Part shown: positions 21,011 to 31,369 of the stretch, piece by piece
Numbering within the stretch: position 1 is the first letter of the stretch
Layout: each line of letters begins with the position of its first letter
The notes under the pieces: model-generated
Databases searched by the model: none
Seen by the model: the letters and a program-made list of their open reading frames with translations, nothing else
What the model was told of the DNA's origin: nothing
DNA from: Prochlorococcus marinus
GTDB lineage: Bacteria > Cyanobacteriota > Cyanobacteriia > PCC-6307 > Cyanobiaceae
Reading direction: 5' to 3'
Length of the DNA: 64,000 nucleotides
Assembly: GCF_001180305.1 (NCBI RefSeq)
Contig: NZ_CVSX01000027.1
Location: forward strand, 62,001 to 126,000
Position numbers and translations under genes: made by a program

Positions 21011-21451
21011 TTATTTTGTTGTTATTTTTTTTTCTTTTAAAAGAGCATCTGAACCATCTTTGTAGTAATTTTTTCTTATTCCTACAGTAGAAAAATCAAA
21101 ACGGGTATAAAATCTTTCAGCATTAACATTTTTCCGGGAGACTTCCAATAATAATCTATTTACATTTAACTTTTCACATCGTTTTATTAAATATCTCATT
21201 AGGTAGGACCCAAAACCTCTTTTCCTAAATTTCTGATCTATTACAAAATAATTTATCTGAGCTTCATCTACAACAATTTTAAAAACACATATTCCTACAA
21301 CTAAATTTGTAATTAATAATCCAAATATTATTGTACTCTTATGTTTAAACTCATTAGCCCATTGTTTTTTACTCCATAGAGAAATAGTATTTGAATCTAA
21401 CTCATAACATAAATCAATATCTTTCTCACTTATTTGTTTAATAGATATCAT
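21011..21451 (-). CDS. rimI: GNAT acetyltransferase, RimI-like
   Basis: This 146-residue GNAT domain matches ribosomal-protein-alanine acetyltransferases. It starts ISIKQISEKDIDLCYELD and has the acetyl-CoA loop FRKRGFGSYLMRYLIKR (Q/R-x-x-G-x-G/A type), and a C-terminal NVNAERFYTRFDF. The predicted target is the N terminus of ribosomal protein S18, but RimI relatives can have other targets. It is divergent from lysA, 86 bp away. Confidence 0.82.
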   Translation of the reverse strand: MISIKQISEKDIDLCYELDSNTISLWSKKQWANEFKHKSTIIFGLLITNLVVGICVFKIVVDEAQINYFVIDQKFRKRGFGSYLMRYLIKRCEKLNVNRLLLEVSRKNVNAERFYTRFDFSTVGIRKNYYKDGSDALLKEKKITTK

Positions 21452-21537
21452 TTTATAATATTTTTAATCAAAAATTTAAATTTAGAGTCATTATAAAATT
21501 ATGACTATTTATTATAACTTTTATATAAATTTTTTTT

Positions 21538-22908
21538 ATGGAAGAAAAATCCTTTTTAAAACAGAAAATTGATAAAGAAAGTCCCAACAGAAATATCGTA
21601 CCTGTTACTACATCCATTGAAGTAGATGGGAAATTATCAGTTGGTGGATGTTCTATAGAAGAATTAGTTAATAAATATGATACTCCTCTTTATATTTTAG
21701 ATGAAATCACTTTAAGAAAATCTTGTAAAGCGTATAAAAATGCATTAGAGAAATACTACCCAGGTAAATCACTTCCGATATATGCCTCAAAGGCTAATAG
21801 TTCTATCTTCATGAGTAACCTTGTATCATCAGAAGGTTTAGGGCTTGATGCAGTTTCAGAGGGTGAATTATTAACAGCTTTAAAAGGTGGGGTACCAAAT
21901 GAAAAAATTGTTTTTCATGGGAACAATAAATCTGATAAGGAAATCGAGTTTGCTGTTAGAAATAATATAAAAATAATTGTAGATAATGACTATGACTTAA
22001 AAAGACTAGAGAAAATTTCGAATTTACTTAATCATGACTTAGAAATAATGATTCGCTTTACTCCAGGAATAGAATGCCATACACATGAATATATAAGAAC
22101 AGGATCCTTTGATAGCAAATTTGGTTTTGGAATTGAATATTTGAATACTTTATTTGCGAAAATCAGCGGAACTAAATATCTAAAGTTAAAAGGGTTGCAT
22201 GCACATATTGGGTCCCAGATTTTTGAACTTGAACCGCATAAGGATCTTGGTGAAATAATGGTAAAGGTTATTTTAGCAGCTAAAAAATTTGGCCATAATA
22301 TTGATGAACTAAATGTTGGTGGAGGTTTAGGTATTAAATATACAGAAAGTGACGATCCCCCTTCAATTGATGAATGGGTAAAAACAATTTCTTCTTCTGT
22401 TGTTGAAGCCTGTAAAAAAAATAACCTAGAATTTCCAACATTAATGTGTGAGCCTGGAAGATCTATTGTATCTACAGCAGGTATAACAATTTATAAAATT
22501 GGAGCATTTAAAGAAATTCCAGGCATTAGAACATATTTATCTGTTGATGGTGGTATGAGCGATAATCCTAGGCCCATAACATATCAATCAAATTATTCTG
22601 CATGCTTGGTAAATAATCCTTTTAATATTGATTCCAAAAATAAATATACTGTTGCTGGCAAGCACTGCGAATCTGGAGATGTATTGTTTAAGGAAATAGA
22701 ACTAGCAGACTGTAAAACAGGAGATCTAATATGTGTTTTCGGTACTGGTGCATATAATATTTCAATGAGTTCTAATTACAACAGGATTCCAAGACCTGCT
22801 GCTCTCTTAGTTCATGAAGGGGAAGCAGAGATTATTCAAAAAAGAGAAAGTCCTTTTGATCTTTTAAAATATGATGTATTGCCTGATCGCTTTATTAAAC
22901 GAAATTAG
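21538..22908 (+). CDS. lysA: Diaminopimelate decarboxylase
   Basis: It decarboxylates meso-diaminopimelate to lysine with PLP (fold type III). PLP-binding Lys85 lies in PIYASKANS. The family motifs GLHAHIGSQIF, GGGLGIKY, EPGRSIV and HCESGDVLFKE (with the active-site Cys) are present. The 456-residue length is normal. It leads a compact same-strand run: lysA, cdaA, uppS, bioB, trhO and a GNAT-like gene, with gaps from 29 bp down to overlaps. Confidence 0.95.
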   Translation: MEEKSFLKQKIDKESPNRNIVPVTTSIEVDGKLSVGGCSIEELVNKYDTPLYILDEITLRKSCKAYKNALEKYYPGKSLPIYASKANSSIFMSNLVSSEGLGLDAVSEGELLTALKGGVPNEKIVFHGNNKSDKEIEFAVRNNIKIIVDNDYDLKRLEKISNLLNHDLEIMIRFTPGIECHTHEYIRTGSFDSKFGFGIEYLNTLFAKISGTKYLKLKGLHAHIGSQIFELEPHKDLGEIMVKVILAAKKFGHNIDELNVGGGLGIKYTESDDPPSIDEWVKTISSSVVEACKKNNLEFPTLMCEPGRSIVSTAGITIYKIGAFKEIPGIRTYLSVDGGMSDNPRPITYQSNYSACLVNNPFNIDSKNKYTVAGKHCESGDVLFKEIELADCKTGDLICVFGTGAYNISMSSNYNRIPRPAALLVHEGEAEIIQKRESPFDLLKYDVLPDRFIKRN

Positions 22909-22936
22909 GTAAATTTAAATTAATTTTGTAATTGAT

Positions 22937-23845
22937 GTGAACTTCTGGGGGTTTATAAATTTAAAGTTTTTATTAGATGTCTTATTTGCTGTTGGTTTTG
23001 GACTTTTATTATTTTCTAGAGTAAAAGAACAACGAACATTATGGCTTTTAAGGGGATATTTGTTTTTAGTATCATCTGCTTGGTTTATACAAAGATATGC
23101 CAATCTTCCATTAACATCAAAATTAATTGATGCTGTAGTTCTCGCTTGCTCTCTTTCTTTAGCAATCCTTTGGCAAGGAGAGCTCAGAAGATTAATGGAA
23201 TTATTAGGAACTGGAAGGCTAGCTGTGTTACTAGGAAATCCACCAAAAGAATTTAGAGCAAGTTCAACAACTATTACTCAGTTAGTTGATACTGCAGGCA
23301 AACTTTCACAAAATAGAAGAGGTGCTCTAATTGTTGTCGATCTTGGGAGTGACTTAAGGCCTGAAGATTTTTTATATTCAGGCACAAAAATTGAGGCAAA
23401 ATTATCAACTGACCTTTTAATCAACCTTTTTGCAACTGATACTCCACTTCATGATGGAGCAGTTCTTGTGAAAGGCAATAAAATAATATCTGCAGGTGTA
23501 ATTCTTCCCCTCTCGAGGCAAGGAATTAGTAGATACGGCACAAGACACCTAGCAGCATTAGGTATTACAGAAAGATTTGACAGGTGTATTTGTATCGTTG
23601 TTTCGGAAGAGACAGGTACGTTATCCTTAGCAAACCAAGGGAAACTAGAAAGACCAATTACAAGTAGCCGGTTACAAGAACTCCTTGTAAATTTAATTGG
23701 CAATCAAAACTCTTTAGGAACAAGTAAATCATCTATAAGTAAAAATGCTTTATCCCAAAAGACAACCCAAAGTGATAATATTGTCAGTGATATCAATGAA
23801 AAAGAGTCCAATAAATCAGAAATTTTAACTAACCAAAAGGATTAA
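22937..23845 (+). CDS. cdaA: Diadenylate cyclase (CdaA-type) membrane protein
   Basis: It makes c-di-AMP from two ATP. Three hydrophobic segments lie within residues 5-80, followed by the DAC domain, with DGA at 173-175 (TPLHDGAVLV) and the RHxxA motif at 203-207 (GTRHLAALGI). The start is GTG; the overlapping ATG two bases earlier is followed by a stop. Its C-terminal tail of about 50 residues is Ser/Asn-rich. c-di-AMP controls potassium and osmotic balance in related bacteria. It lies 29 bp from lysA and 3 bp before uppS. Confidence 0.9.
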   Translation: MNFWGFINLKFLLDVLFAVGFGLLLFSRVKEQRTLWLLRGYLFLVSSAWFIQRYANLPLTSKLIDAVVLACSLSLAILWQGELRRLMELLGTGRLAVLLGNPPKEFRASSTTITQLVDTAGKLSQNRRGALIVVDLGSDLRPEDFLYSGTKIEAKLSTDLLINLFATDTPLHDGAVLVKGNKIISAGVILPLSRQGISRYGTRHLAALGITERFDRCICIVVSEETGTLSLANQGKLERPITSSRLQELLVNLIGNQNSLGTSKSSISKNALSQKTTQSDNIVSDINEKESNKSEILTNQKD

Positions 23846-23848
23846 CTT

Positions 23849-24652
23849 ATGAGCTTAGGAAAAATAATTCACAAGACAAATATTGACTTATCAAAGAGAA
23901 TAGATAAGCAAAAAGTCCCAGAACATGTAGCAATTATTATGGATGGTAATGGGAGATGGGCTACTAAAAAAGGGTTACCTAGGTCATTTGGCCATAACAA
24001 AGGAGTAAGCGTTTTAAAAGAAATAATAAAAGCATCAAAGAAATTAGGTTGTAAAGTACTTACTGTTTATGCCTTTTCTACTGAAAATTGGACAAGGCCA
24101 ACCAAAGAAGTTGACTTTCTTATAAATCTTTTTAGCGAAGTATTAAAAACCGAAATTGATGAAATCCATCAAGAATTTATTAAATTAAAGTTTATTGGAG
24201 ATTTAACTCCTTTCCCAGAAACTTTAAAAAAAATAATCTACAGTTCAGAATCTCTTACTAAAAATAACAATTCTTTTTTATTAAATGTTTGTGTCAATTA
24301 CGGCGGCAGACAAGAAATAGTAAAAGTTGCCAGAGAACTAGCATTAAAATCTTATTCTGGAGAAATAAAACCAAACGAAGTTAATGAAGAATTATTTAAT
24401 TCAGAGCTATTAACTCAAGGGATTAAAGATCCAGAATTACTAATAAGAACTAGTGGAGAAAAAAGGATCAGTAATTTTCTTTTATGGCAATTAGCTTATT
24501 CAGAAATATATATATCTGACGTCCTATGGCCTGACTTCAATGAGTTCGAATTCCTTAAAGCAATAATTGATTACCAATCAAGAAATAGACGTTTTGGCGG
24601 TATAGAATCATTACCAAAAGAATCTTTTGAGGATTCCCAATATTCTTCCTAA
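23849..24652 (+). CDS. uppS: Isoprenyl (undecaprenyl) diphosphate synthase
   Basis: A cis-prenyltransferase that makes the C55 lipid carrier for peptidoglycan and polysaccharides. The 267-residue protein has the [10 protein letters not shown] motif with catalytic Asp, SFGHNKGV, the [10 protein letters not shown] segment and the C-terminal [18 protein letters not shown]. It starts 3 bp after cdaA and stops 4 bp before the preferred bioB start. Confidence 0.96.
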   Translation: MSLGKIIHKTNIDLSKRIDKQKVPEHVAIIMDGNGRWATKKGLPRSFGHNKGVSVLKEIIKASKKLGCKVLTVYAFSTENWTRPTKEVDFLINLFSEVLKTEIDEIHQEFIKLKFIGDLTPFPETLKKIIYSSESLTKNNNSFLLNVCVNYGGRQEIVKVARELALKSYSGEIKPNEVNEELFNSELLTQGIKDPELLIRTSGEKRISNFLLWQLAYSEIYISDVLWPDFNEFEFLKAIIDYQSRNRRFGGIESLPKESFEDSQYSS

Positions 24653-24656
24653 AAAA

Positions 24657-25664
24657 ATGACTAATTCTAAAAATCATTTATATGGCGAAATTAGGTTCGA
24701 TTGGGATAGTTCGGAGATATTAGAAATTCTTAATATGCCATTAATTGATTTGATGTGGAAATCACAAATCATTCACAGGAAATTTAATAATTACAAAGTC
24801 CAATTAGCATCATTATTTAGTGTGAAAACTGGTGGATGTGAAGAAAATTGTTCATACTGTAGCCAGTCAATTTATAGTTCTAGCGAAATCAAAAGTCACC
24901 CACAATTTGAAGTAGAAGAGGTTTTAAAGAAAGCCAAGACAGCAAAAAAAGAGGGTGCAGAAAGGTTTTGTATGGGTTGGGCATGGAGAGAAATTAGAGA
25001 TGGGAAATCCTTTAACGCAATGTTAAGCATGGTAAGGGGTGTTAGAGATTTAGGAATGGAAGCATGCGTTACTGCCGGAATGCTTACTCAAGAACAAGCT
25101 TCAAAACTTGCTGATGCAGGTTTGACAGCATATAATCACAATCTTGATACAAGTCCGGAGTATTACAAAAATATTATTACAACTAGAACTTATCAAGACA
25201 GATTAGATACTATCGAGAGAGTAAGAAATGCAGGAATAAATGTTTGTTGCGGAGGAATAATAGGTTTAGGGGAAAACAATACTGATAGAGCATCTCTTTT
25301 AAAAGTTCTCTCAAACATGAACCCACATCCTGAAAGTGTGCCTATAAATTCGCTAGTCGCCATTGAAGGTACTGGTTTAGAAGATAATCAAGAAATCGAT
25401 TCGATTGAGATGATAAGAATGATCGCTACGGCAAGAATTCTAATGCCTAAAAGCAAAATAAGATTAAGTGCAGGACGAGAAAAACTTTCAAAAGAAGCAC
25501 AAATTCTATGTTTTCAATGTGGAGCAAATTCAATTTTTTATGGAGATGAGTTACTTACAACCTCAAATCCATCTTTTCAATCAGACAGAAAACTTCTCAA
25601 AGAGGTTGGGGTTATGTTTAATAAAGATTTTGAAACTTGTGAAAAAACAATATCTTCTTTATGA
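24657..25664 (+). CDS. bioB: Biotin synthase
   Basis: A radical SAM enzyme that inserts sulfur into dethiobiotin. The 4Fe-4S motif is in CEENCSYC. The downstream motifs YNHNLDTS and SAGRE, which bind the 2Fe-2S site and substrate, are present. I chose the ATG at 24657 (MTNSKNHLY, 335 residues). The frame is open to a TTG at 24627, but that would overlap uppS by 26 bp. It overlaps trhO by 4 bp (ATGA). Confidence 0.95.
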   Translation: MTNSKNHLYGEIRFDWDSSEILEILNMPLIDLMWKSQIIHRKFNNYKVQLASLFSVKTGGCEENCSYCSQSIYSSSEIKSHPQFEVEEVLKKAKTAKKEGAERFCMGWAWREIRDGKSFNAMLSMVRGVRDLGMEACVTAGMLTQEQASKLADAGLTAYNHNLDTSPEYYKNIITTRTYQDRLDTIERVRNAGINVCCGGIIGLGENNTDRASLLKVLSNMNPHPESVPINSLVAIEGTGLEDNQEIDSIEMIRMIATARILMPKSKIRLSAGREKLSKEAQILCFQCGANSIFYGDELLTTSNPSFQSDRKLLKEVGVMFNKDFETCEKTISSL

Positions 25665-26593
25665 AAGGCACAATTTATAAAATAGTTTCTCTTTATTCTT
25701 TTTTTCCATTTCAAGAAAACTTGATTTCTGATCTCAAAAATAATTTATTTGAAATCGAAGGTGAATACGATCTTTCAGGGTTATTAATTTTTGCAAGTGA
25801 GGGTATTAATGGAACTATTTGTGCTGAAAAAAATGTAATTGATATTGTTATTAATTTAATTAATGAATATACAGATAATAGAAATTTGAATATAAAAGTC
25901 AACTTTTCAAAGAAGAAAGTCTTCAAAAAATTAAAAATAAAAATCAAGAAAGAAATTGTTACCATGGGTGTCCCTGAAATAAACCCTTCACAAGATAATG
26001 GGACATATGTTGACTCAGTTAATTGGAATAAGTTAATTAAAAATCAAAATACAATAGTCATTGATACTAGAAATCATTATGAGGTTTCTATTGGTACATT
26101 TCAAAATTCTATAAACCCTAATACGAGGAATTTCAGCGAATTCCCGAAGTGGGTAGAAGATAATTTAGATTCCCACTTAGAAAATAAAGGCTCTACAAAT
26201 ATAGCTATGTTTTGTACAGGAGGTATCAGATGTGAAAAAGCTACTAGTTTATTGAAAAAGAAAGGTTATAAAAATATCTATCATCTGCAAGGGGGGATTC
26301 TGCAATACCTTGATGATGTGGAGGAGAGAAATAACTTATTTGAAGGTGAATGTTTTGTTTTTGATAAAAGAGTTGCTTTAGATCATGAATTAGAAAAAGG
26401 TTCTTATTCCATTTGTCATGCTTGTGGAATGCCAGTTTCAATTCAAGATCAAAAAAGAAAAGAATATAGAGAGGGTATACAATGTCATTTCTGCATAAAT
26501 CAATTCAGTGATGATGATAGAAAAAGATTTGAAGAAAGACAAAAACAGATCGATAGATTGAAAGTGGAGAATCATGAAATCTATCAGAACTAA
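25661..26593 (+). CDS. trhO: tRNA uridine(34) hydroxylase, rhodanese-type (TrhO/YceA)
   Basis: It hydroxylates wobble U34 in several tRNAs. The 310-residue protein has the N-terminal acylphosphatase-like half ([13 protein letters not shown]), the rhodanese domain with active Cys in [12 protein letters not shown], and C-terminal CHACGMPVS and CHFC that could bind zinc. It overlaps bioB by 4 bp, which suggests coupled translation. Confidence 0.92.
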   Translation: MKGTIYKIVSLYSFFPFQENLISDLKNNLFEIEGEYDLSGLLIFASEGINGTICAEKNVIDIVINLINEYTDNRNLNIKVNFSKKKVFKKLKIKIKKEIVTMGVPEINPSQDNGTYVDSVNWNKLIKNQNTIVIDTRNHYEVSIGTFQNSINPNTRNFSEFPKWVEDNLDSHLENKGSTNIAMFCTGGIRCEKATSLLKKKGYKNIYHLQGGILQYLDDVEERNNLFEGECFVFDKRVALDHELEKGSYSICHACGMPVSIQDQKRKEYREGIQCHFCINQFSDDDRKRFEERQKQIDRLKVENHEIYQN

Positions 26594-26605
26594 TTTTCCA
26601 AAATT

Positions 26606-27106
26606 ATGAAAGTTAAAGAATTAGAAAAATTAGCAGGTAATATTGGATTATTAATTAAAATTCAAGTTAGAGAAACTCTTGGATTATGTTTTTTTAGAAT
26701 CGTTATAGCAGAACAGAAAGATAACATAATAAAGATTTGGGCCGAAATGAAAGGTTGGACTTATTTAAATAAACAAGGTATTCAGCTTGACACATTAAGA
26801 ATCCTTAGTAACTCACCCTGCTTCGTTTCAGAATTAATATGGGCAACAACTATGGCTTGGGCAATTGAAAAGAAATCAAGCAACAAAGCAAGACTATTAG
26901 CCATTTTTGATAGTGAAGGATATAGTAAAAAACTTGTAAGATATTTCAAGTTAATAGGCTTCAAAATTGTGAAAGAAGTTGGTTCTAGCCCGACAGATCT
27001 TTTATTAAGATTGGTTTGGGGAGGTGCAGGTACACTTATGAATGGAGAATGTATTTCCATATTGAAAAAACTTGAAAAAAAACTCTCTTTAATTGAAGAA
27101 AGTTAA
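26606..27106 (+). CDS. GNAT-like conserved cyanobacterial protein
   Basis: The 166-residue protein has GNAT-like features: a middle LIWATTMAWAIEKK helix and a late KKLVRYFKLIGFKIVKEVG segment, like the last helix and strand of an acetyltransferase. The classic acetyl-CoA loop (Q/RxxGxG/A) is weak, so enzymatic activity is uncertain. It is the last gene of the lysA run and overlaps the convergent lipA end by 4 bp. Confidence 0.55.
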   Translation: MKVKELEKLAGNIGLLIKIQVRETLGLCFFRIVIAEQKDNIIKIWAEMKGWTYLNKQGIQLDTLRILSNSPCFVSELIWATTMAWAIEKKSSNKARLLAIFDSEGYSKKLVRYFKLIGFKIVKEVGSSPTDLLLRLVWGGAGTLMNGECISILKKLEKKLSLIEES

Positions 27107-28002
27107 CCAGCATGATAACTACTTCTAACTAAGGGACCAGAAGAGACTTTCTTGAAACCTAATTTCTTAGAGAAACAATATAAATATTCAAACTCTGATG
27201 GATCCCAATATTTCTTAACTGCCAAGTGATTAAATGAGGGTCTTAGATATTGGCCAATTGTAATTTGATCACAATCTATTTTTTTAAGATCATAAATTGT
27301 ATTTTTTATTTCATCCAATGTCTCCCCAAGACCTAACATAATGCCTGATTTAGTTTGAATATGAGGAGCAATAACTTTTGACTTTTTTAGTAAACTTAGT
27401 GATTTTTTGTAATTTGCACCTCTCCTAACTTCTTTTTGCAGTCTTTCAACAGTCTCAAGATTATGATTAAAGCATATTGGATTTTTTTCTAAAATCATCT
27501 TCAATCTCTCTGTCTGAAGGTTATTAGTTTCGTCAAAATTTTTGCCCCCACCCCATAAATCTGGAGTTAAAACCTCTATTTTAATTGTTGAATCAATTTT
27601 TCTAATTTCATCAATTGTAGATATAAATAAATTTGCACCATGATCAGGAAGATCATCTCTCGCTACAGATGTCAAAACAACATATTTCAAATTTAGTACT
27701 TTTACTGCTTCGGCGACTTGAGTACATTCATCAATATTGATAGAACTAGGTCTACCTTTATTTACCTGACAAAAAGCACAAGATCGAGAACATATCGATC
27801 CACCCAGTAAGAAAGTGGCTGTTCCTGAGGCGTAACATTCTGCTCTATTTGGACATCTTGCTTCTTCACAAATAGTATGAATATTTGATTTTTTGATGAG
27901 TGTTTGCATTCTTTCGAACTCAGAAGCTTTACTAATAGGAAATTTTATCCAGGATGGGAGTCTTAAGATTTTTTCTTGCTTAATTAGATTATTTTTTCTC
28001 AT
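27103..28002 (-). CDS. lipA: Lipoyl synthase
   Basis: A radical SAM enzyme that inserts two sulfurs into octanoyl groups on lipoate-dependent proteins. The SAM cluster motif is CSRSCAFC. The auxiliary cluster ligands are in CEEARCPNRAEC, and the C-terminal RSSYHAG carries the conserved serine. The 299-residue length is standard. Cyanobacteria often have two copies; only one is in this window. It starts 3 bp after recR and is in the same transcript. Confidence 0.95.
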   Translation of the reverse strand: MRKNNLIKQEKILRLPSWIKFPISKASEFERMQTLIKKSNIHTICEEARCPNRAECYASGTATFLLGGSICSRSCAFCQVNKGRPSSINIDECTQVAEAVKVLNLKYVVLTSVARDDLPDHGANLFISTIDEIRKIDSTIKIEVLTPDLWGGGKNFDETNNLQTERLKMILEKNPICFNHNLETVERLQKEVRRGANYKKSLSLLKKSKVIAPHIQTKSGIMLGLGETLDEIKNTIYDLKKIDCDQITIGQYLRPSFNHLAVKKYWDPSEFEYLYCFSKKLGFKKVSSGPLVRSSYHAG

Positions 28003-28005
28003 CGT

Positions 28006-28605
28006 CTAATTTAGTTTTGTTCTTCCTTCTAGGGCTCTCGCAAGTGTAACTTCATCTACATATTCAAGTTCACTACCCATTGGGAGTCCATATGCAATCC
28101 TCGTAACTTTAGTAAAAGGAGCTAACAATTTTCCAATATAAAGACTTGTTGTATCTCCCTCAACACTAGGAGTTAATGCCAATATGATCTCTTCAATTTC
28201 AGACTTACTAACTCGTTCTACTAAGCTCCTTATCTCTAAGAGTTCAGGGCCGACAGAATCCATTGGAGATATTAAACCACCAATAACATGGTAGACACCT
28301 TTAAATTCTCGAGCACGTTCCAAAGCAAGCAAATCTTTGGTTTCTGCTACTACGCAGATTAGTTTTTGATTTCTTTCAGTATTTCTACAAATTTCACATT
28401 CATCTTCTGATGTCAAATTGAAGCATTTTTTACAACGACCAACATTACTATGAGCCTCTAACAGAGCCTTTGAAAAATCCCTTATTGTACTTTCAGGTTG
28501 TTTTAAAATAAACAAAGCTAACCTTTGAGCTGTTCTTGGACCAATCCCTGGGAATTTTTCAAAATGACCAATTAATTTTGAAAGTGGTTTGGTGTAGGTA
28601 ATCAA
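28006..28605 (-). CDS. recR: Recombination protein RecR
   Basis: It loads RecA at gaps with RecF/RecO. The 199-residue protein has a helix-hairpin-helix ([16 protein letters not shown]), a zinc finger with cysteines in [16 protein letters not shown], and a Toprim domain ([19 protein letters not shown] and TPSVEGD). It is divergent from psbP and is followed closely by lipA. Confidence 0.95.
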   Translation of the reverse strand: MITYTKPLSKLIGHFEKFPGIGPRTAQRLALFILKQPESTIRDFSKALLEAHSNVGRCKKCFNLTSEDECEICRNTERNQKLICVVAETKDLLALERAREFKGVYHVIGGLISPMDSVGPELLEIRSLVERVSKSEIEEIILALTPSVEGDTTSLYIGKLLAPFTKVTRIAYGLPMGSELEYVDEVTLARALEGRTKLN

Positions 28606-28709
28606 AATTAAACTATTTCTAGAAATAATTTAGACGCAAATTTCTTAATTGCCATAATTGTTTGCTTTATAATGTCTTATTATGTTTTAAGTTAGTAATC
28701 TCAAACAAA

Positions 28710-29267
28710 ATGAAAAATATTAAATTCAACCCTTTCAAATATATATTATTAATTTTTTTATGTTTAACACTCAGTGCTTGTAGTGGGGGCCTAAATGCAG
28801 GATTAGAAGCTTATCAAAGCCCTGATGGAAGATACGCCTTTTTATATCCAACAGGATGGACCAGAGTAAAAGTCGATGGAGGACCTGAAATTATTTATCA
28901 TGATTTAATCAATAGTAATGAGACATTAAGTTTAGTAATTTCTGATGTAAATAAAGAAGTTCAGTTAGAGCAATTGGGAAGTCCAAGTGAAGTAGGTCAA
29001 ACATTAATTGATAAAGTCATTGCTCCCGATGGTTCAGGCAGAGAGGTAAAACTCATAAATTCTAATAAAAGGGAGGCATCCAATCATATTTTCTATGATT
29101 TAGAGTATGAATTAAATTTAAATGAAAAGGCGAGACACGAGCTAGCTACTGTCGTAATTGATAGAGGAACACTTTATACTTTTGCTGTAGGAACAAATGA
29201 AGAGAGATGGAATAAAGTTGATAAAATGTTTAGTAATGTAATTGAATCATTTAACTTTCTAATATAG
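28710..29267 (+). CDS. psbP: PsbP-family photosystem II lipoprotein (CyanoP-like)
   Basis: An extrinsic lumenal protein involved in photosystem II assembly. I chose the ATG at 28710, giving MKNIKFNPFK, a hydrophobic signal and a lipobox ending LTLSAC, with Cys as the lipid anchor. The frame is open 48 bp further upstream, but that extension would put 16 extra residues before the signal. Family features follow: YQSPDGRYAFLYPTGWTR and VVIDRGTLYTFAVGTNEERW. It is convergent with the ABC transporter gene. Confidence 0.92.
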   Translation: MKNIKFNPFKYILLIFLCLTLSACSGGLNAGLEAYQSPDGRYAFLYPTGWTRVKVDGGPEIIYHDLINSNETLSLVISDVNKEVQLEQLGSPSEVGQTLIDKVIAPDGSGREVKLINSNKREASNHIFYDLEYELNLNEKARHELATVVIDRGTLYTFAVGTNEERWNKVDKMFSNVIESFNFLI

Positions 29268-29283
29268 TTTAAGAAATTTCATA

Positions 29284-31056
29284 CTAAATTCCTACTTGTA
29301 CATTCCACAAATCAGCGTATATTTCGTTCTGAATTAAAAGGTTTTCATGTTTTCCACTTTCAACTATTTTCCCTTTATCAATAACTATAATATTGTCCGC
29401 ATTTTTTATAGTGCTTAATCTATGAGCTATTACTATAGTGGTTCTTTCTTTTGTGATTTTAGATAATGATTTTTGAATTAAAGCTTCTGTTTCATTATCT
29501 ACTGAGGCTGTAGCCTCATCTAATATTAATATTGGAGCATCCTTTAAAACAGCTCTTGCAAGGGCAATTCTTTGACGTTGTCCGCCTGACAGCTTTTGAC
29601 CCCTTTCTCCCACAATAGTTTTATAACCATCAGGTAATTGTTCAATAAATTTATGAGCTTCTGCAATCCTTGAAGCTTTAATGATATCTTTAAAACTTGG
29701 GTTGATTGAGCCATAGGCAATATTTTCTTGCACACTGCCATGAAATAAATAAGTTTCTTGACTTACTAGTGATATACACTTTCTTAAATCTTTCAACTTT
29801 ATTTCTTTAATAGAAATACCATCCAAGGTTATTGACCCGTTATTACTATCATAAATCCTAAGGAGTAGTTTTATTATTGTACTTTTCCCAGAACCTGTTA
29901 AACCAACAACTCCTAATGTTGAATTATTTTCAATTTTGAAACTTATGTTTTTTAAAGTTAAATCTCGTCCAGGATAATTAAAATTTACATTATTAAAAAT
30001 TATTTCTCCTTTGGTATCTTTAGGTTCAATTTTTATTTTTCCATCTTTTATTTTTTTAGGCGTATCTATTAGATCAATTACTCTATCTATTGATGCCATA
30101 GATCTCTGAAAATCATCTAAAACATGGCCCAAAGTTGTTAAAGGCCACAATAATCTCTGAGTTATAAACACTAAAAAGCTATAAGTACCTACATCAAGTG
30201 TCTTATTCCAAGTTTGGAAACCTCCAATTAATAGAATCGCTATAAAAGCAAATAATATTGCAAATCTTATAAGAGGGATAAAAGCAGAAGATAATTTTAT
30301 TGCAGCCTTATTACTTCTTTGATAATCGAGACTTTCCTTATTTAATCTATTAAGTTCCCACTTTTCTTTAGTAAAACTTTTTATGGTCAGAATTCCACTT
30401 AAATTATTATTAAGTCTTGATGCTAAAAGTCCAGCTTTATTTCTAACATCTTTGTATTTGGGAGCAAGCTTCCTTTGAAATTTAATTGATCCTATAAATA
30501 TGATTGGGATAGGAAAGAAAGCAAATAAAGCGATTTTTGGAGCCACAAAAATCATAGTGCCACCAATTATTAAGACAGTTATAAATAACTGAATAATCTG
30601 ATTAGCCCCTTGGTCTAAAAATCTCTCGAGTTGATTTATATCATCATTCAAAATAGATAATAGTCTTCCTGTATTATCATTTTCAAAAAAATCCATATCT
30701 AATTCTTGGATATGTTCATAAGCTTTTATTCTTAATTTATGTTGCGAAAGCTGAGCTAAATTTCTCCATAAAATCGAATATAAATATTCAAAAGAGGATT
30801 CACCGGTCCAAACTATTCCTGAAGCAAATGCAAGAAAAATTAATTGTGTTGGAACTTCTTTTATTCCAAAACCAGCAATCCATGAATTCTGTTCATTCAC
30901 AACGATATCCACAGCAAAACCAATTATTACAGGGGGAGCTAAATCTAATATTTTATTAATTATTGAACTAAAAAAAGCAAAAAATAGTAACCTTCTTTCT
31001 TCAATAAGATTCAGATAAAGTCTAATTATAGGATTTTGTTTGTTCTTAGACCGCAT
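29284..31056 (-). CDS. ABC exporter, fused permease and ATPase
   Basis: A half-transporter of 590 residues. Six membrane helices lie in the first 320 residues. The nucleotide-binding domain follows with Walker A GLTGSGKST, signature LSGGQRQR, Walker B ILILDEAT and the switch His in IVIAHRLSTI. The substrate is not evident; relatives are MsbA-like lipid or drug exporters. A small cysteine-containing exported protein lies just upstream on the same strand. Confidence 0.9.
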   Translation of the reverse strand: MRSKNKQNPIIRLYLNLIEERRLLFFAFFSSIINKILDLAPPVIIGFAVDIVVNEQNSWIAGFGIKEVPTQLIFLAFASGIVWTGESSFEYLYSILWRNLAQLSQHKLRIKAYEHIQELDMDFFENDNTGRLLSILNDDINQLERFLDQGANQIIQLFITVLIIGGTMIFVAPKIALFAFFPIPIIFIGSIKFQRKLAPKYKDVRNKAGLLASRLNNNLSGILTIKSFTKEKWELNRLNKESLDYQRSNKAAIKLSSAFIPLIRFAILFAFIAILLIGGFQTWNKTLDVGTYSFLVFITQRLLWPLTTLGHVLDDFQRSMASIDRVIDLIDTPKKIKDGKIKIEPKDTKGEIIFNNVNFNYPGRDLTLKNISFKIENNSTLGVVGLTGSGKSTIIKLLLRIYDSNNGSITLDGISIKEIKLKDLRKCISLVSQETYLFHGSVQENIAYGSINPSFKDIIKASRIAEAHKFIEQLPDGYKTIVGERGQKLSGGQRQRIALARAVLKDAPILILDEATASVDNETEALIQKSLSKITKERTTIVIAHRLSTIKNADNIIVIDKGKIVESGKHENLLIQNEIYADLWNVQVGI

Positions 31057-31066
31057 AAAATAACAA

Positions 31067-31360
31067 TTAAATTTTTTTGTTATGTTTGAAATTATCTTTA
31101 ATTTCTAATTTACATTTTGTTTTCGCATCTTTGTGACTTGCAGTTTTTGCAAATTCTTCGTAGTAACATTCACAAGTTTCATTCGCAATTGCTTCACTAT
31201 ATACCACTTCTGCCTTCAACATCTCCTCTTTGACACTCTGAAGACAAAATAATTTTATGATTGAATTTTGTTTCGTCTGGGCTAAATAAAAACTATTAAA
31301 AGAGTTTAATAGAATCATCAGATTCACAAAAATAAAAAATTTATATTTGCTAGCTTTCAT
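31067..31360 (-). CDS. Small exported cysteine-containing protein
   Basis: This 97-residue protein has an N-terminal signal-like hydrophobic segment at about 7-27 and four later cysteines (LFCLQS, ETCECYYEEF, KTKCKLEI), suggesting disulfides in the periplasm. I do not recognise the family. It is between the DEAD-box gene (9 bp away) and the ABC exporter (10 bp away) on the same strand, so it is likely co-transcribed. Confidence 0.6.
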   Translation of the reverse strand: MKASKYKFFIFVNLMILLNSFNSFYLAQTKQNSIIKLFCLQSVKEEMLKAEVVYSEAIANETCECYYEEFAKTASHKDAKTKCKLEIKDNFKHNKKI

Positions 31361-31369
31361 TATCTATAC

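Noticed and set aside
24627-24656. TTG start of bioB giving a 10-residue extension
   Set aside because: It would overlap uppS by 26 bp; the ATG at 24657 gives the usual length.
25468-25680. 70-residue frame inside bioB
   Set aside because: It is an alternative frame of the bioB C-terminal coding region, with no start context or motif.
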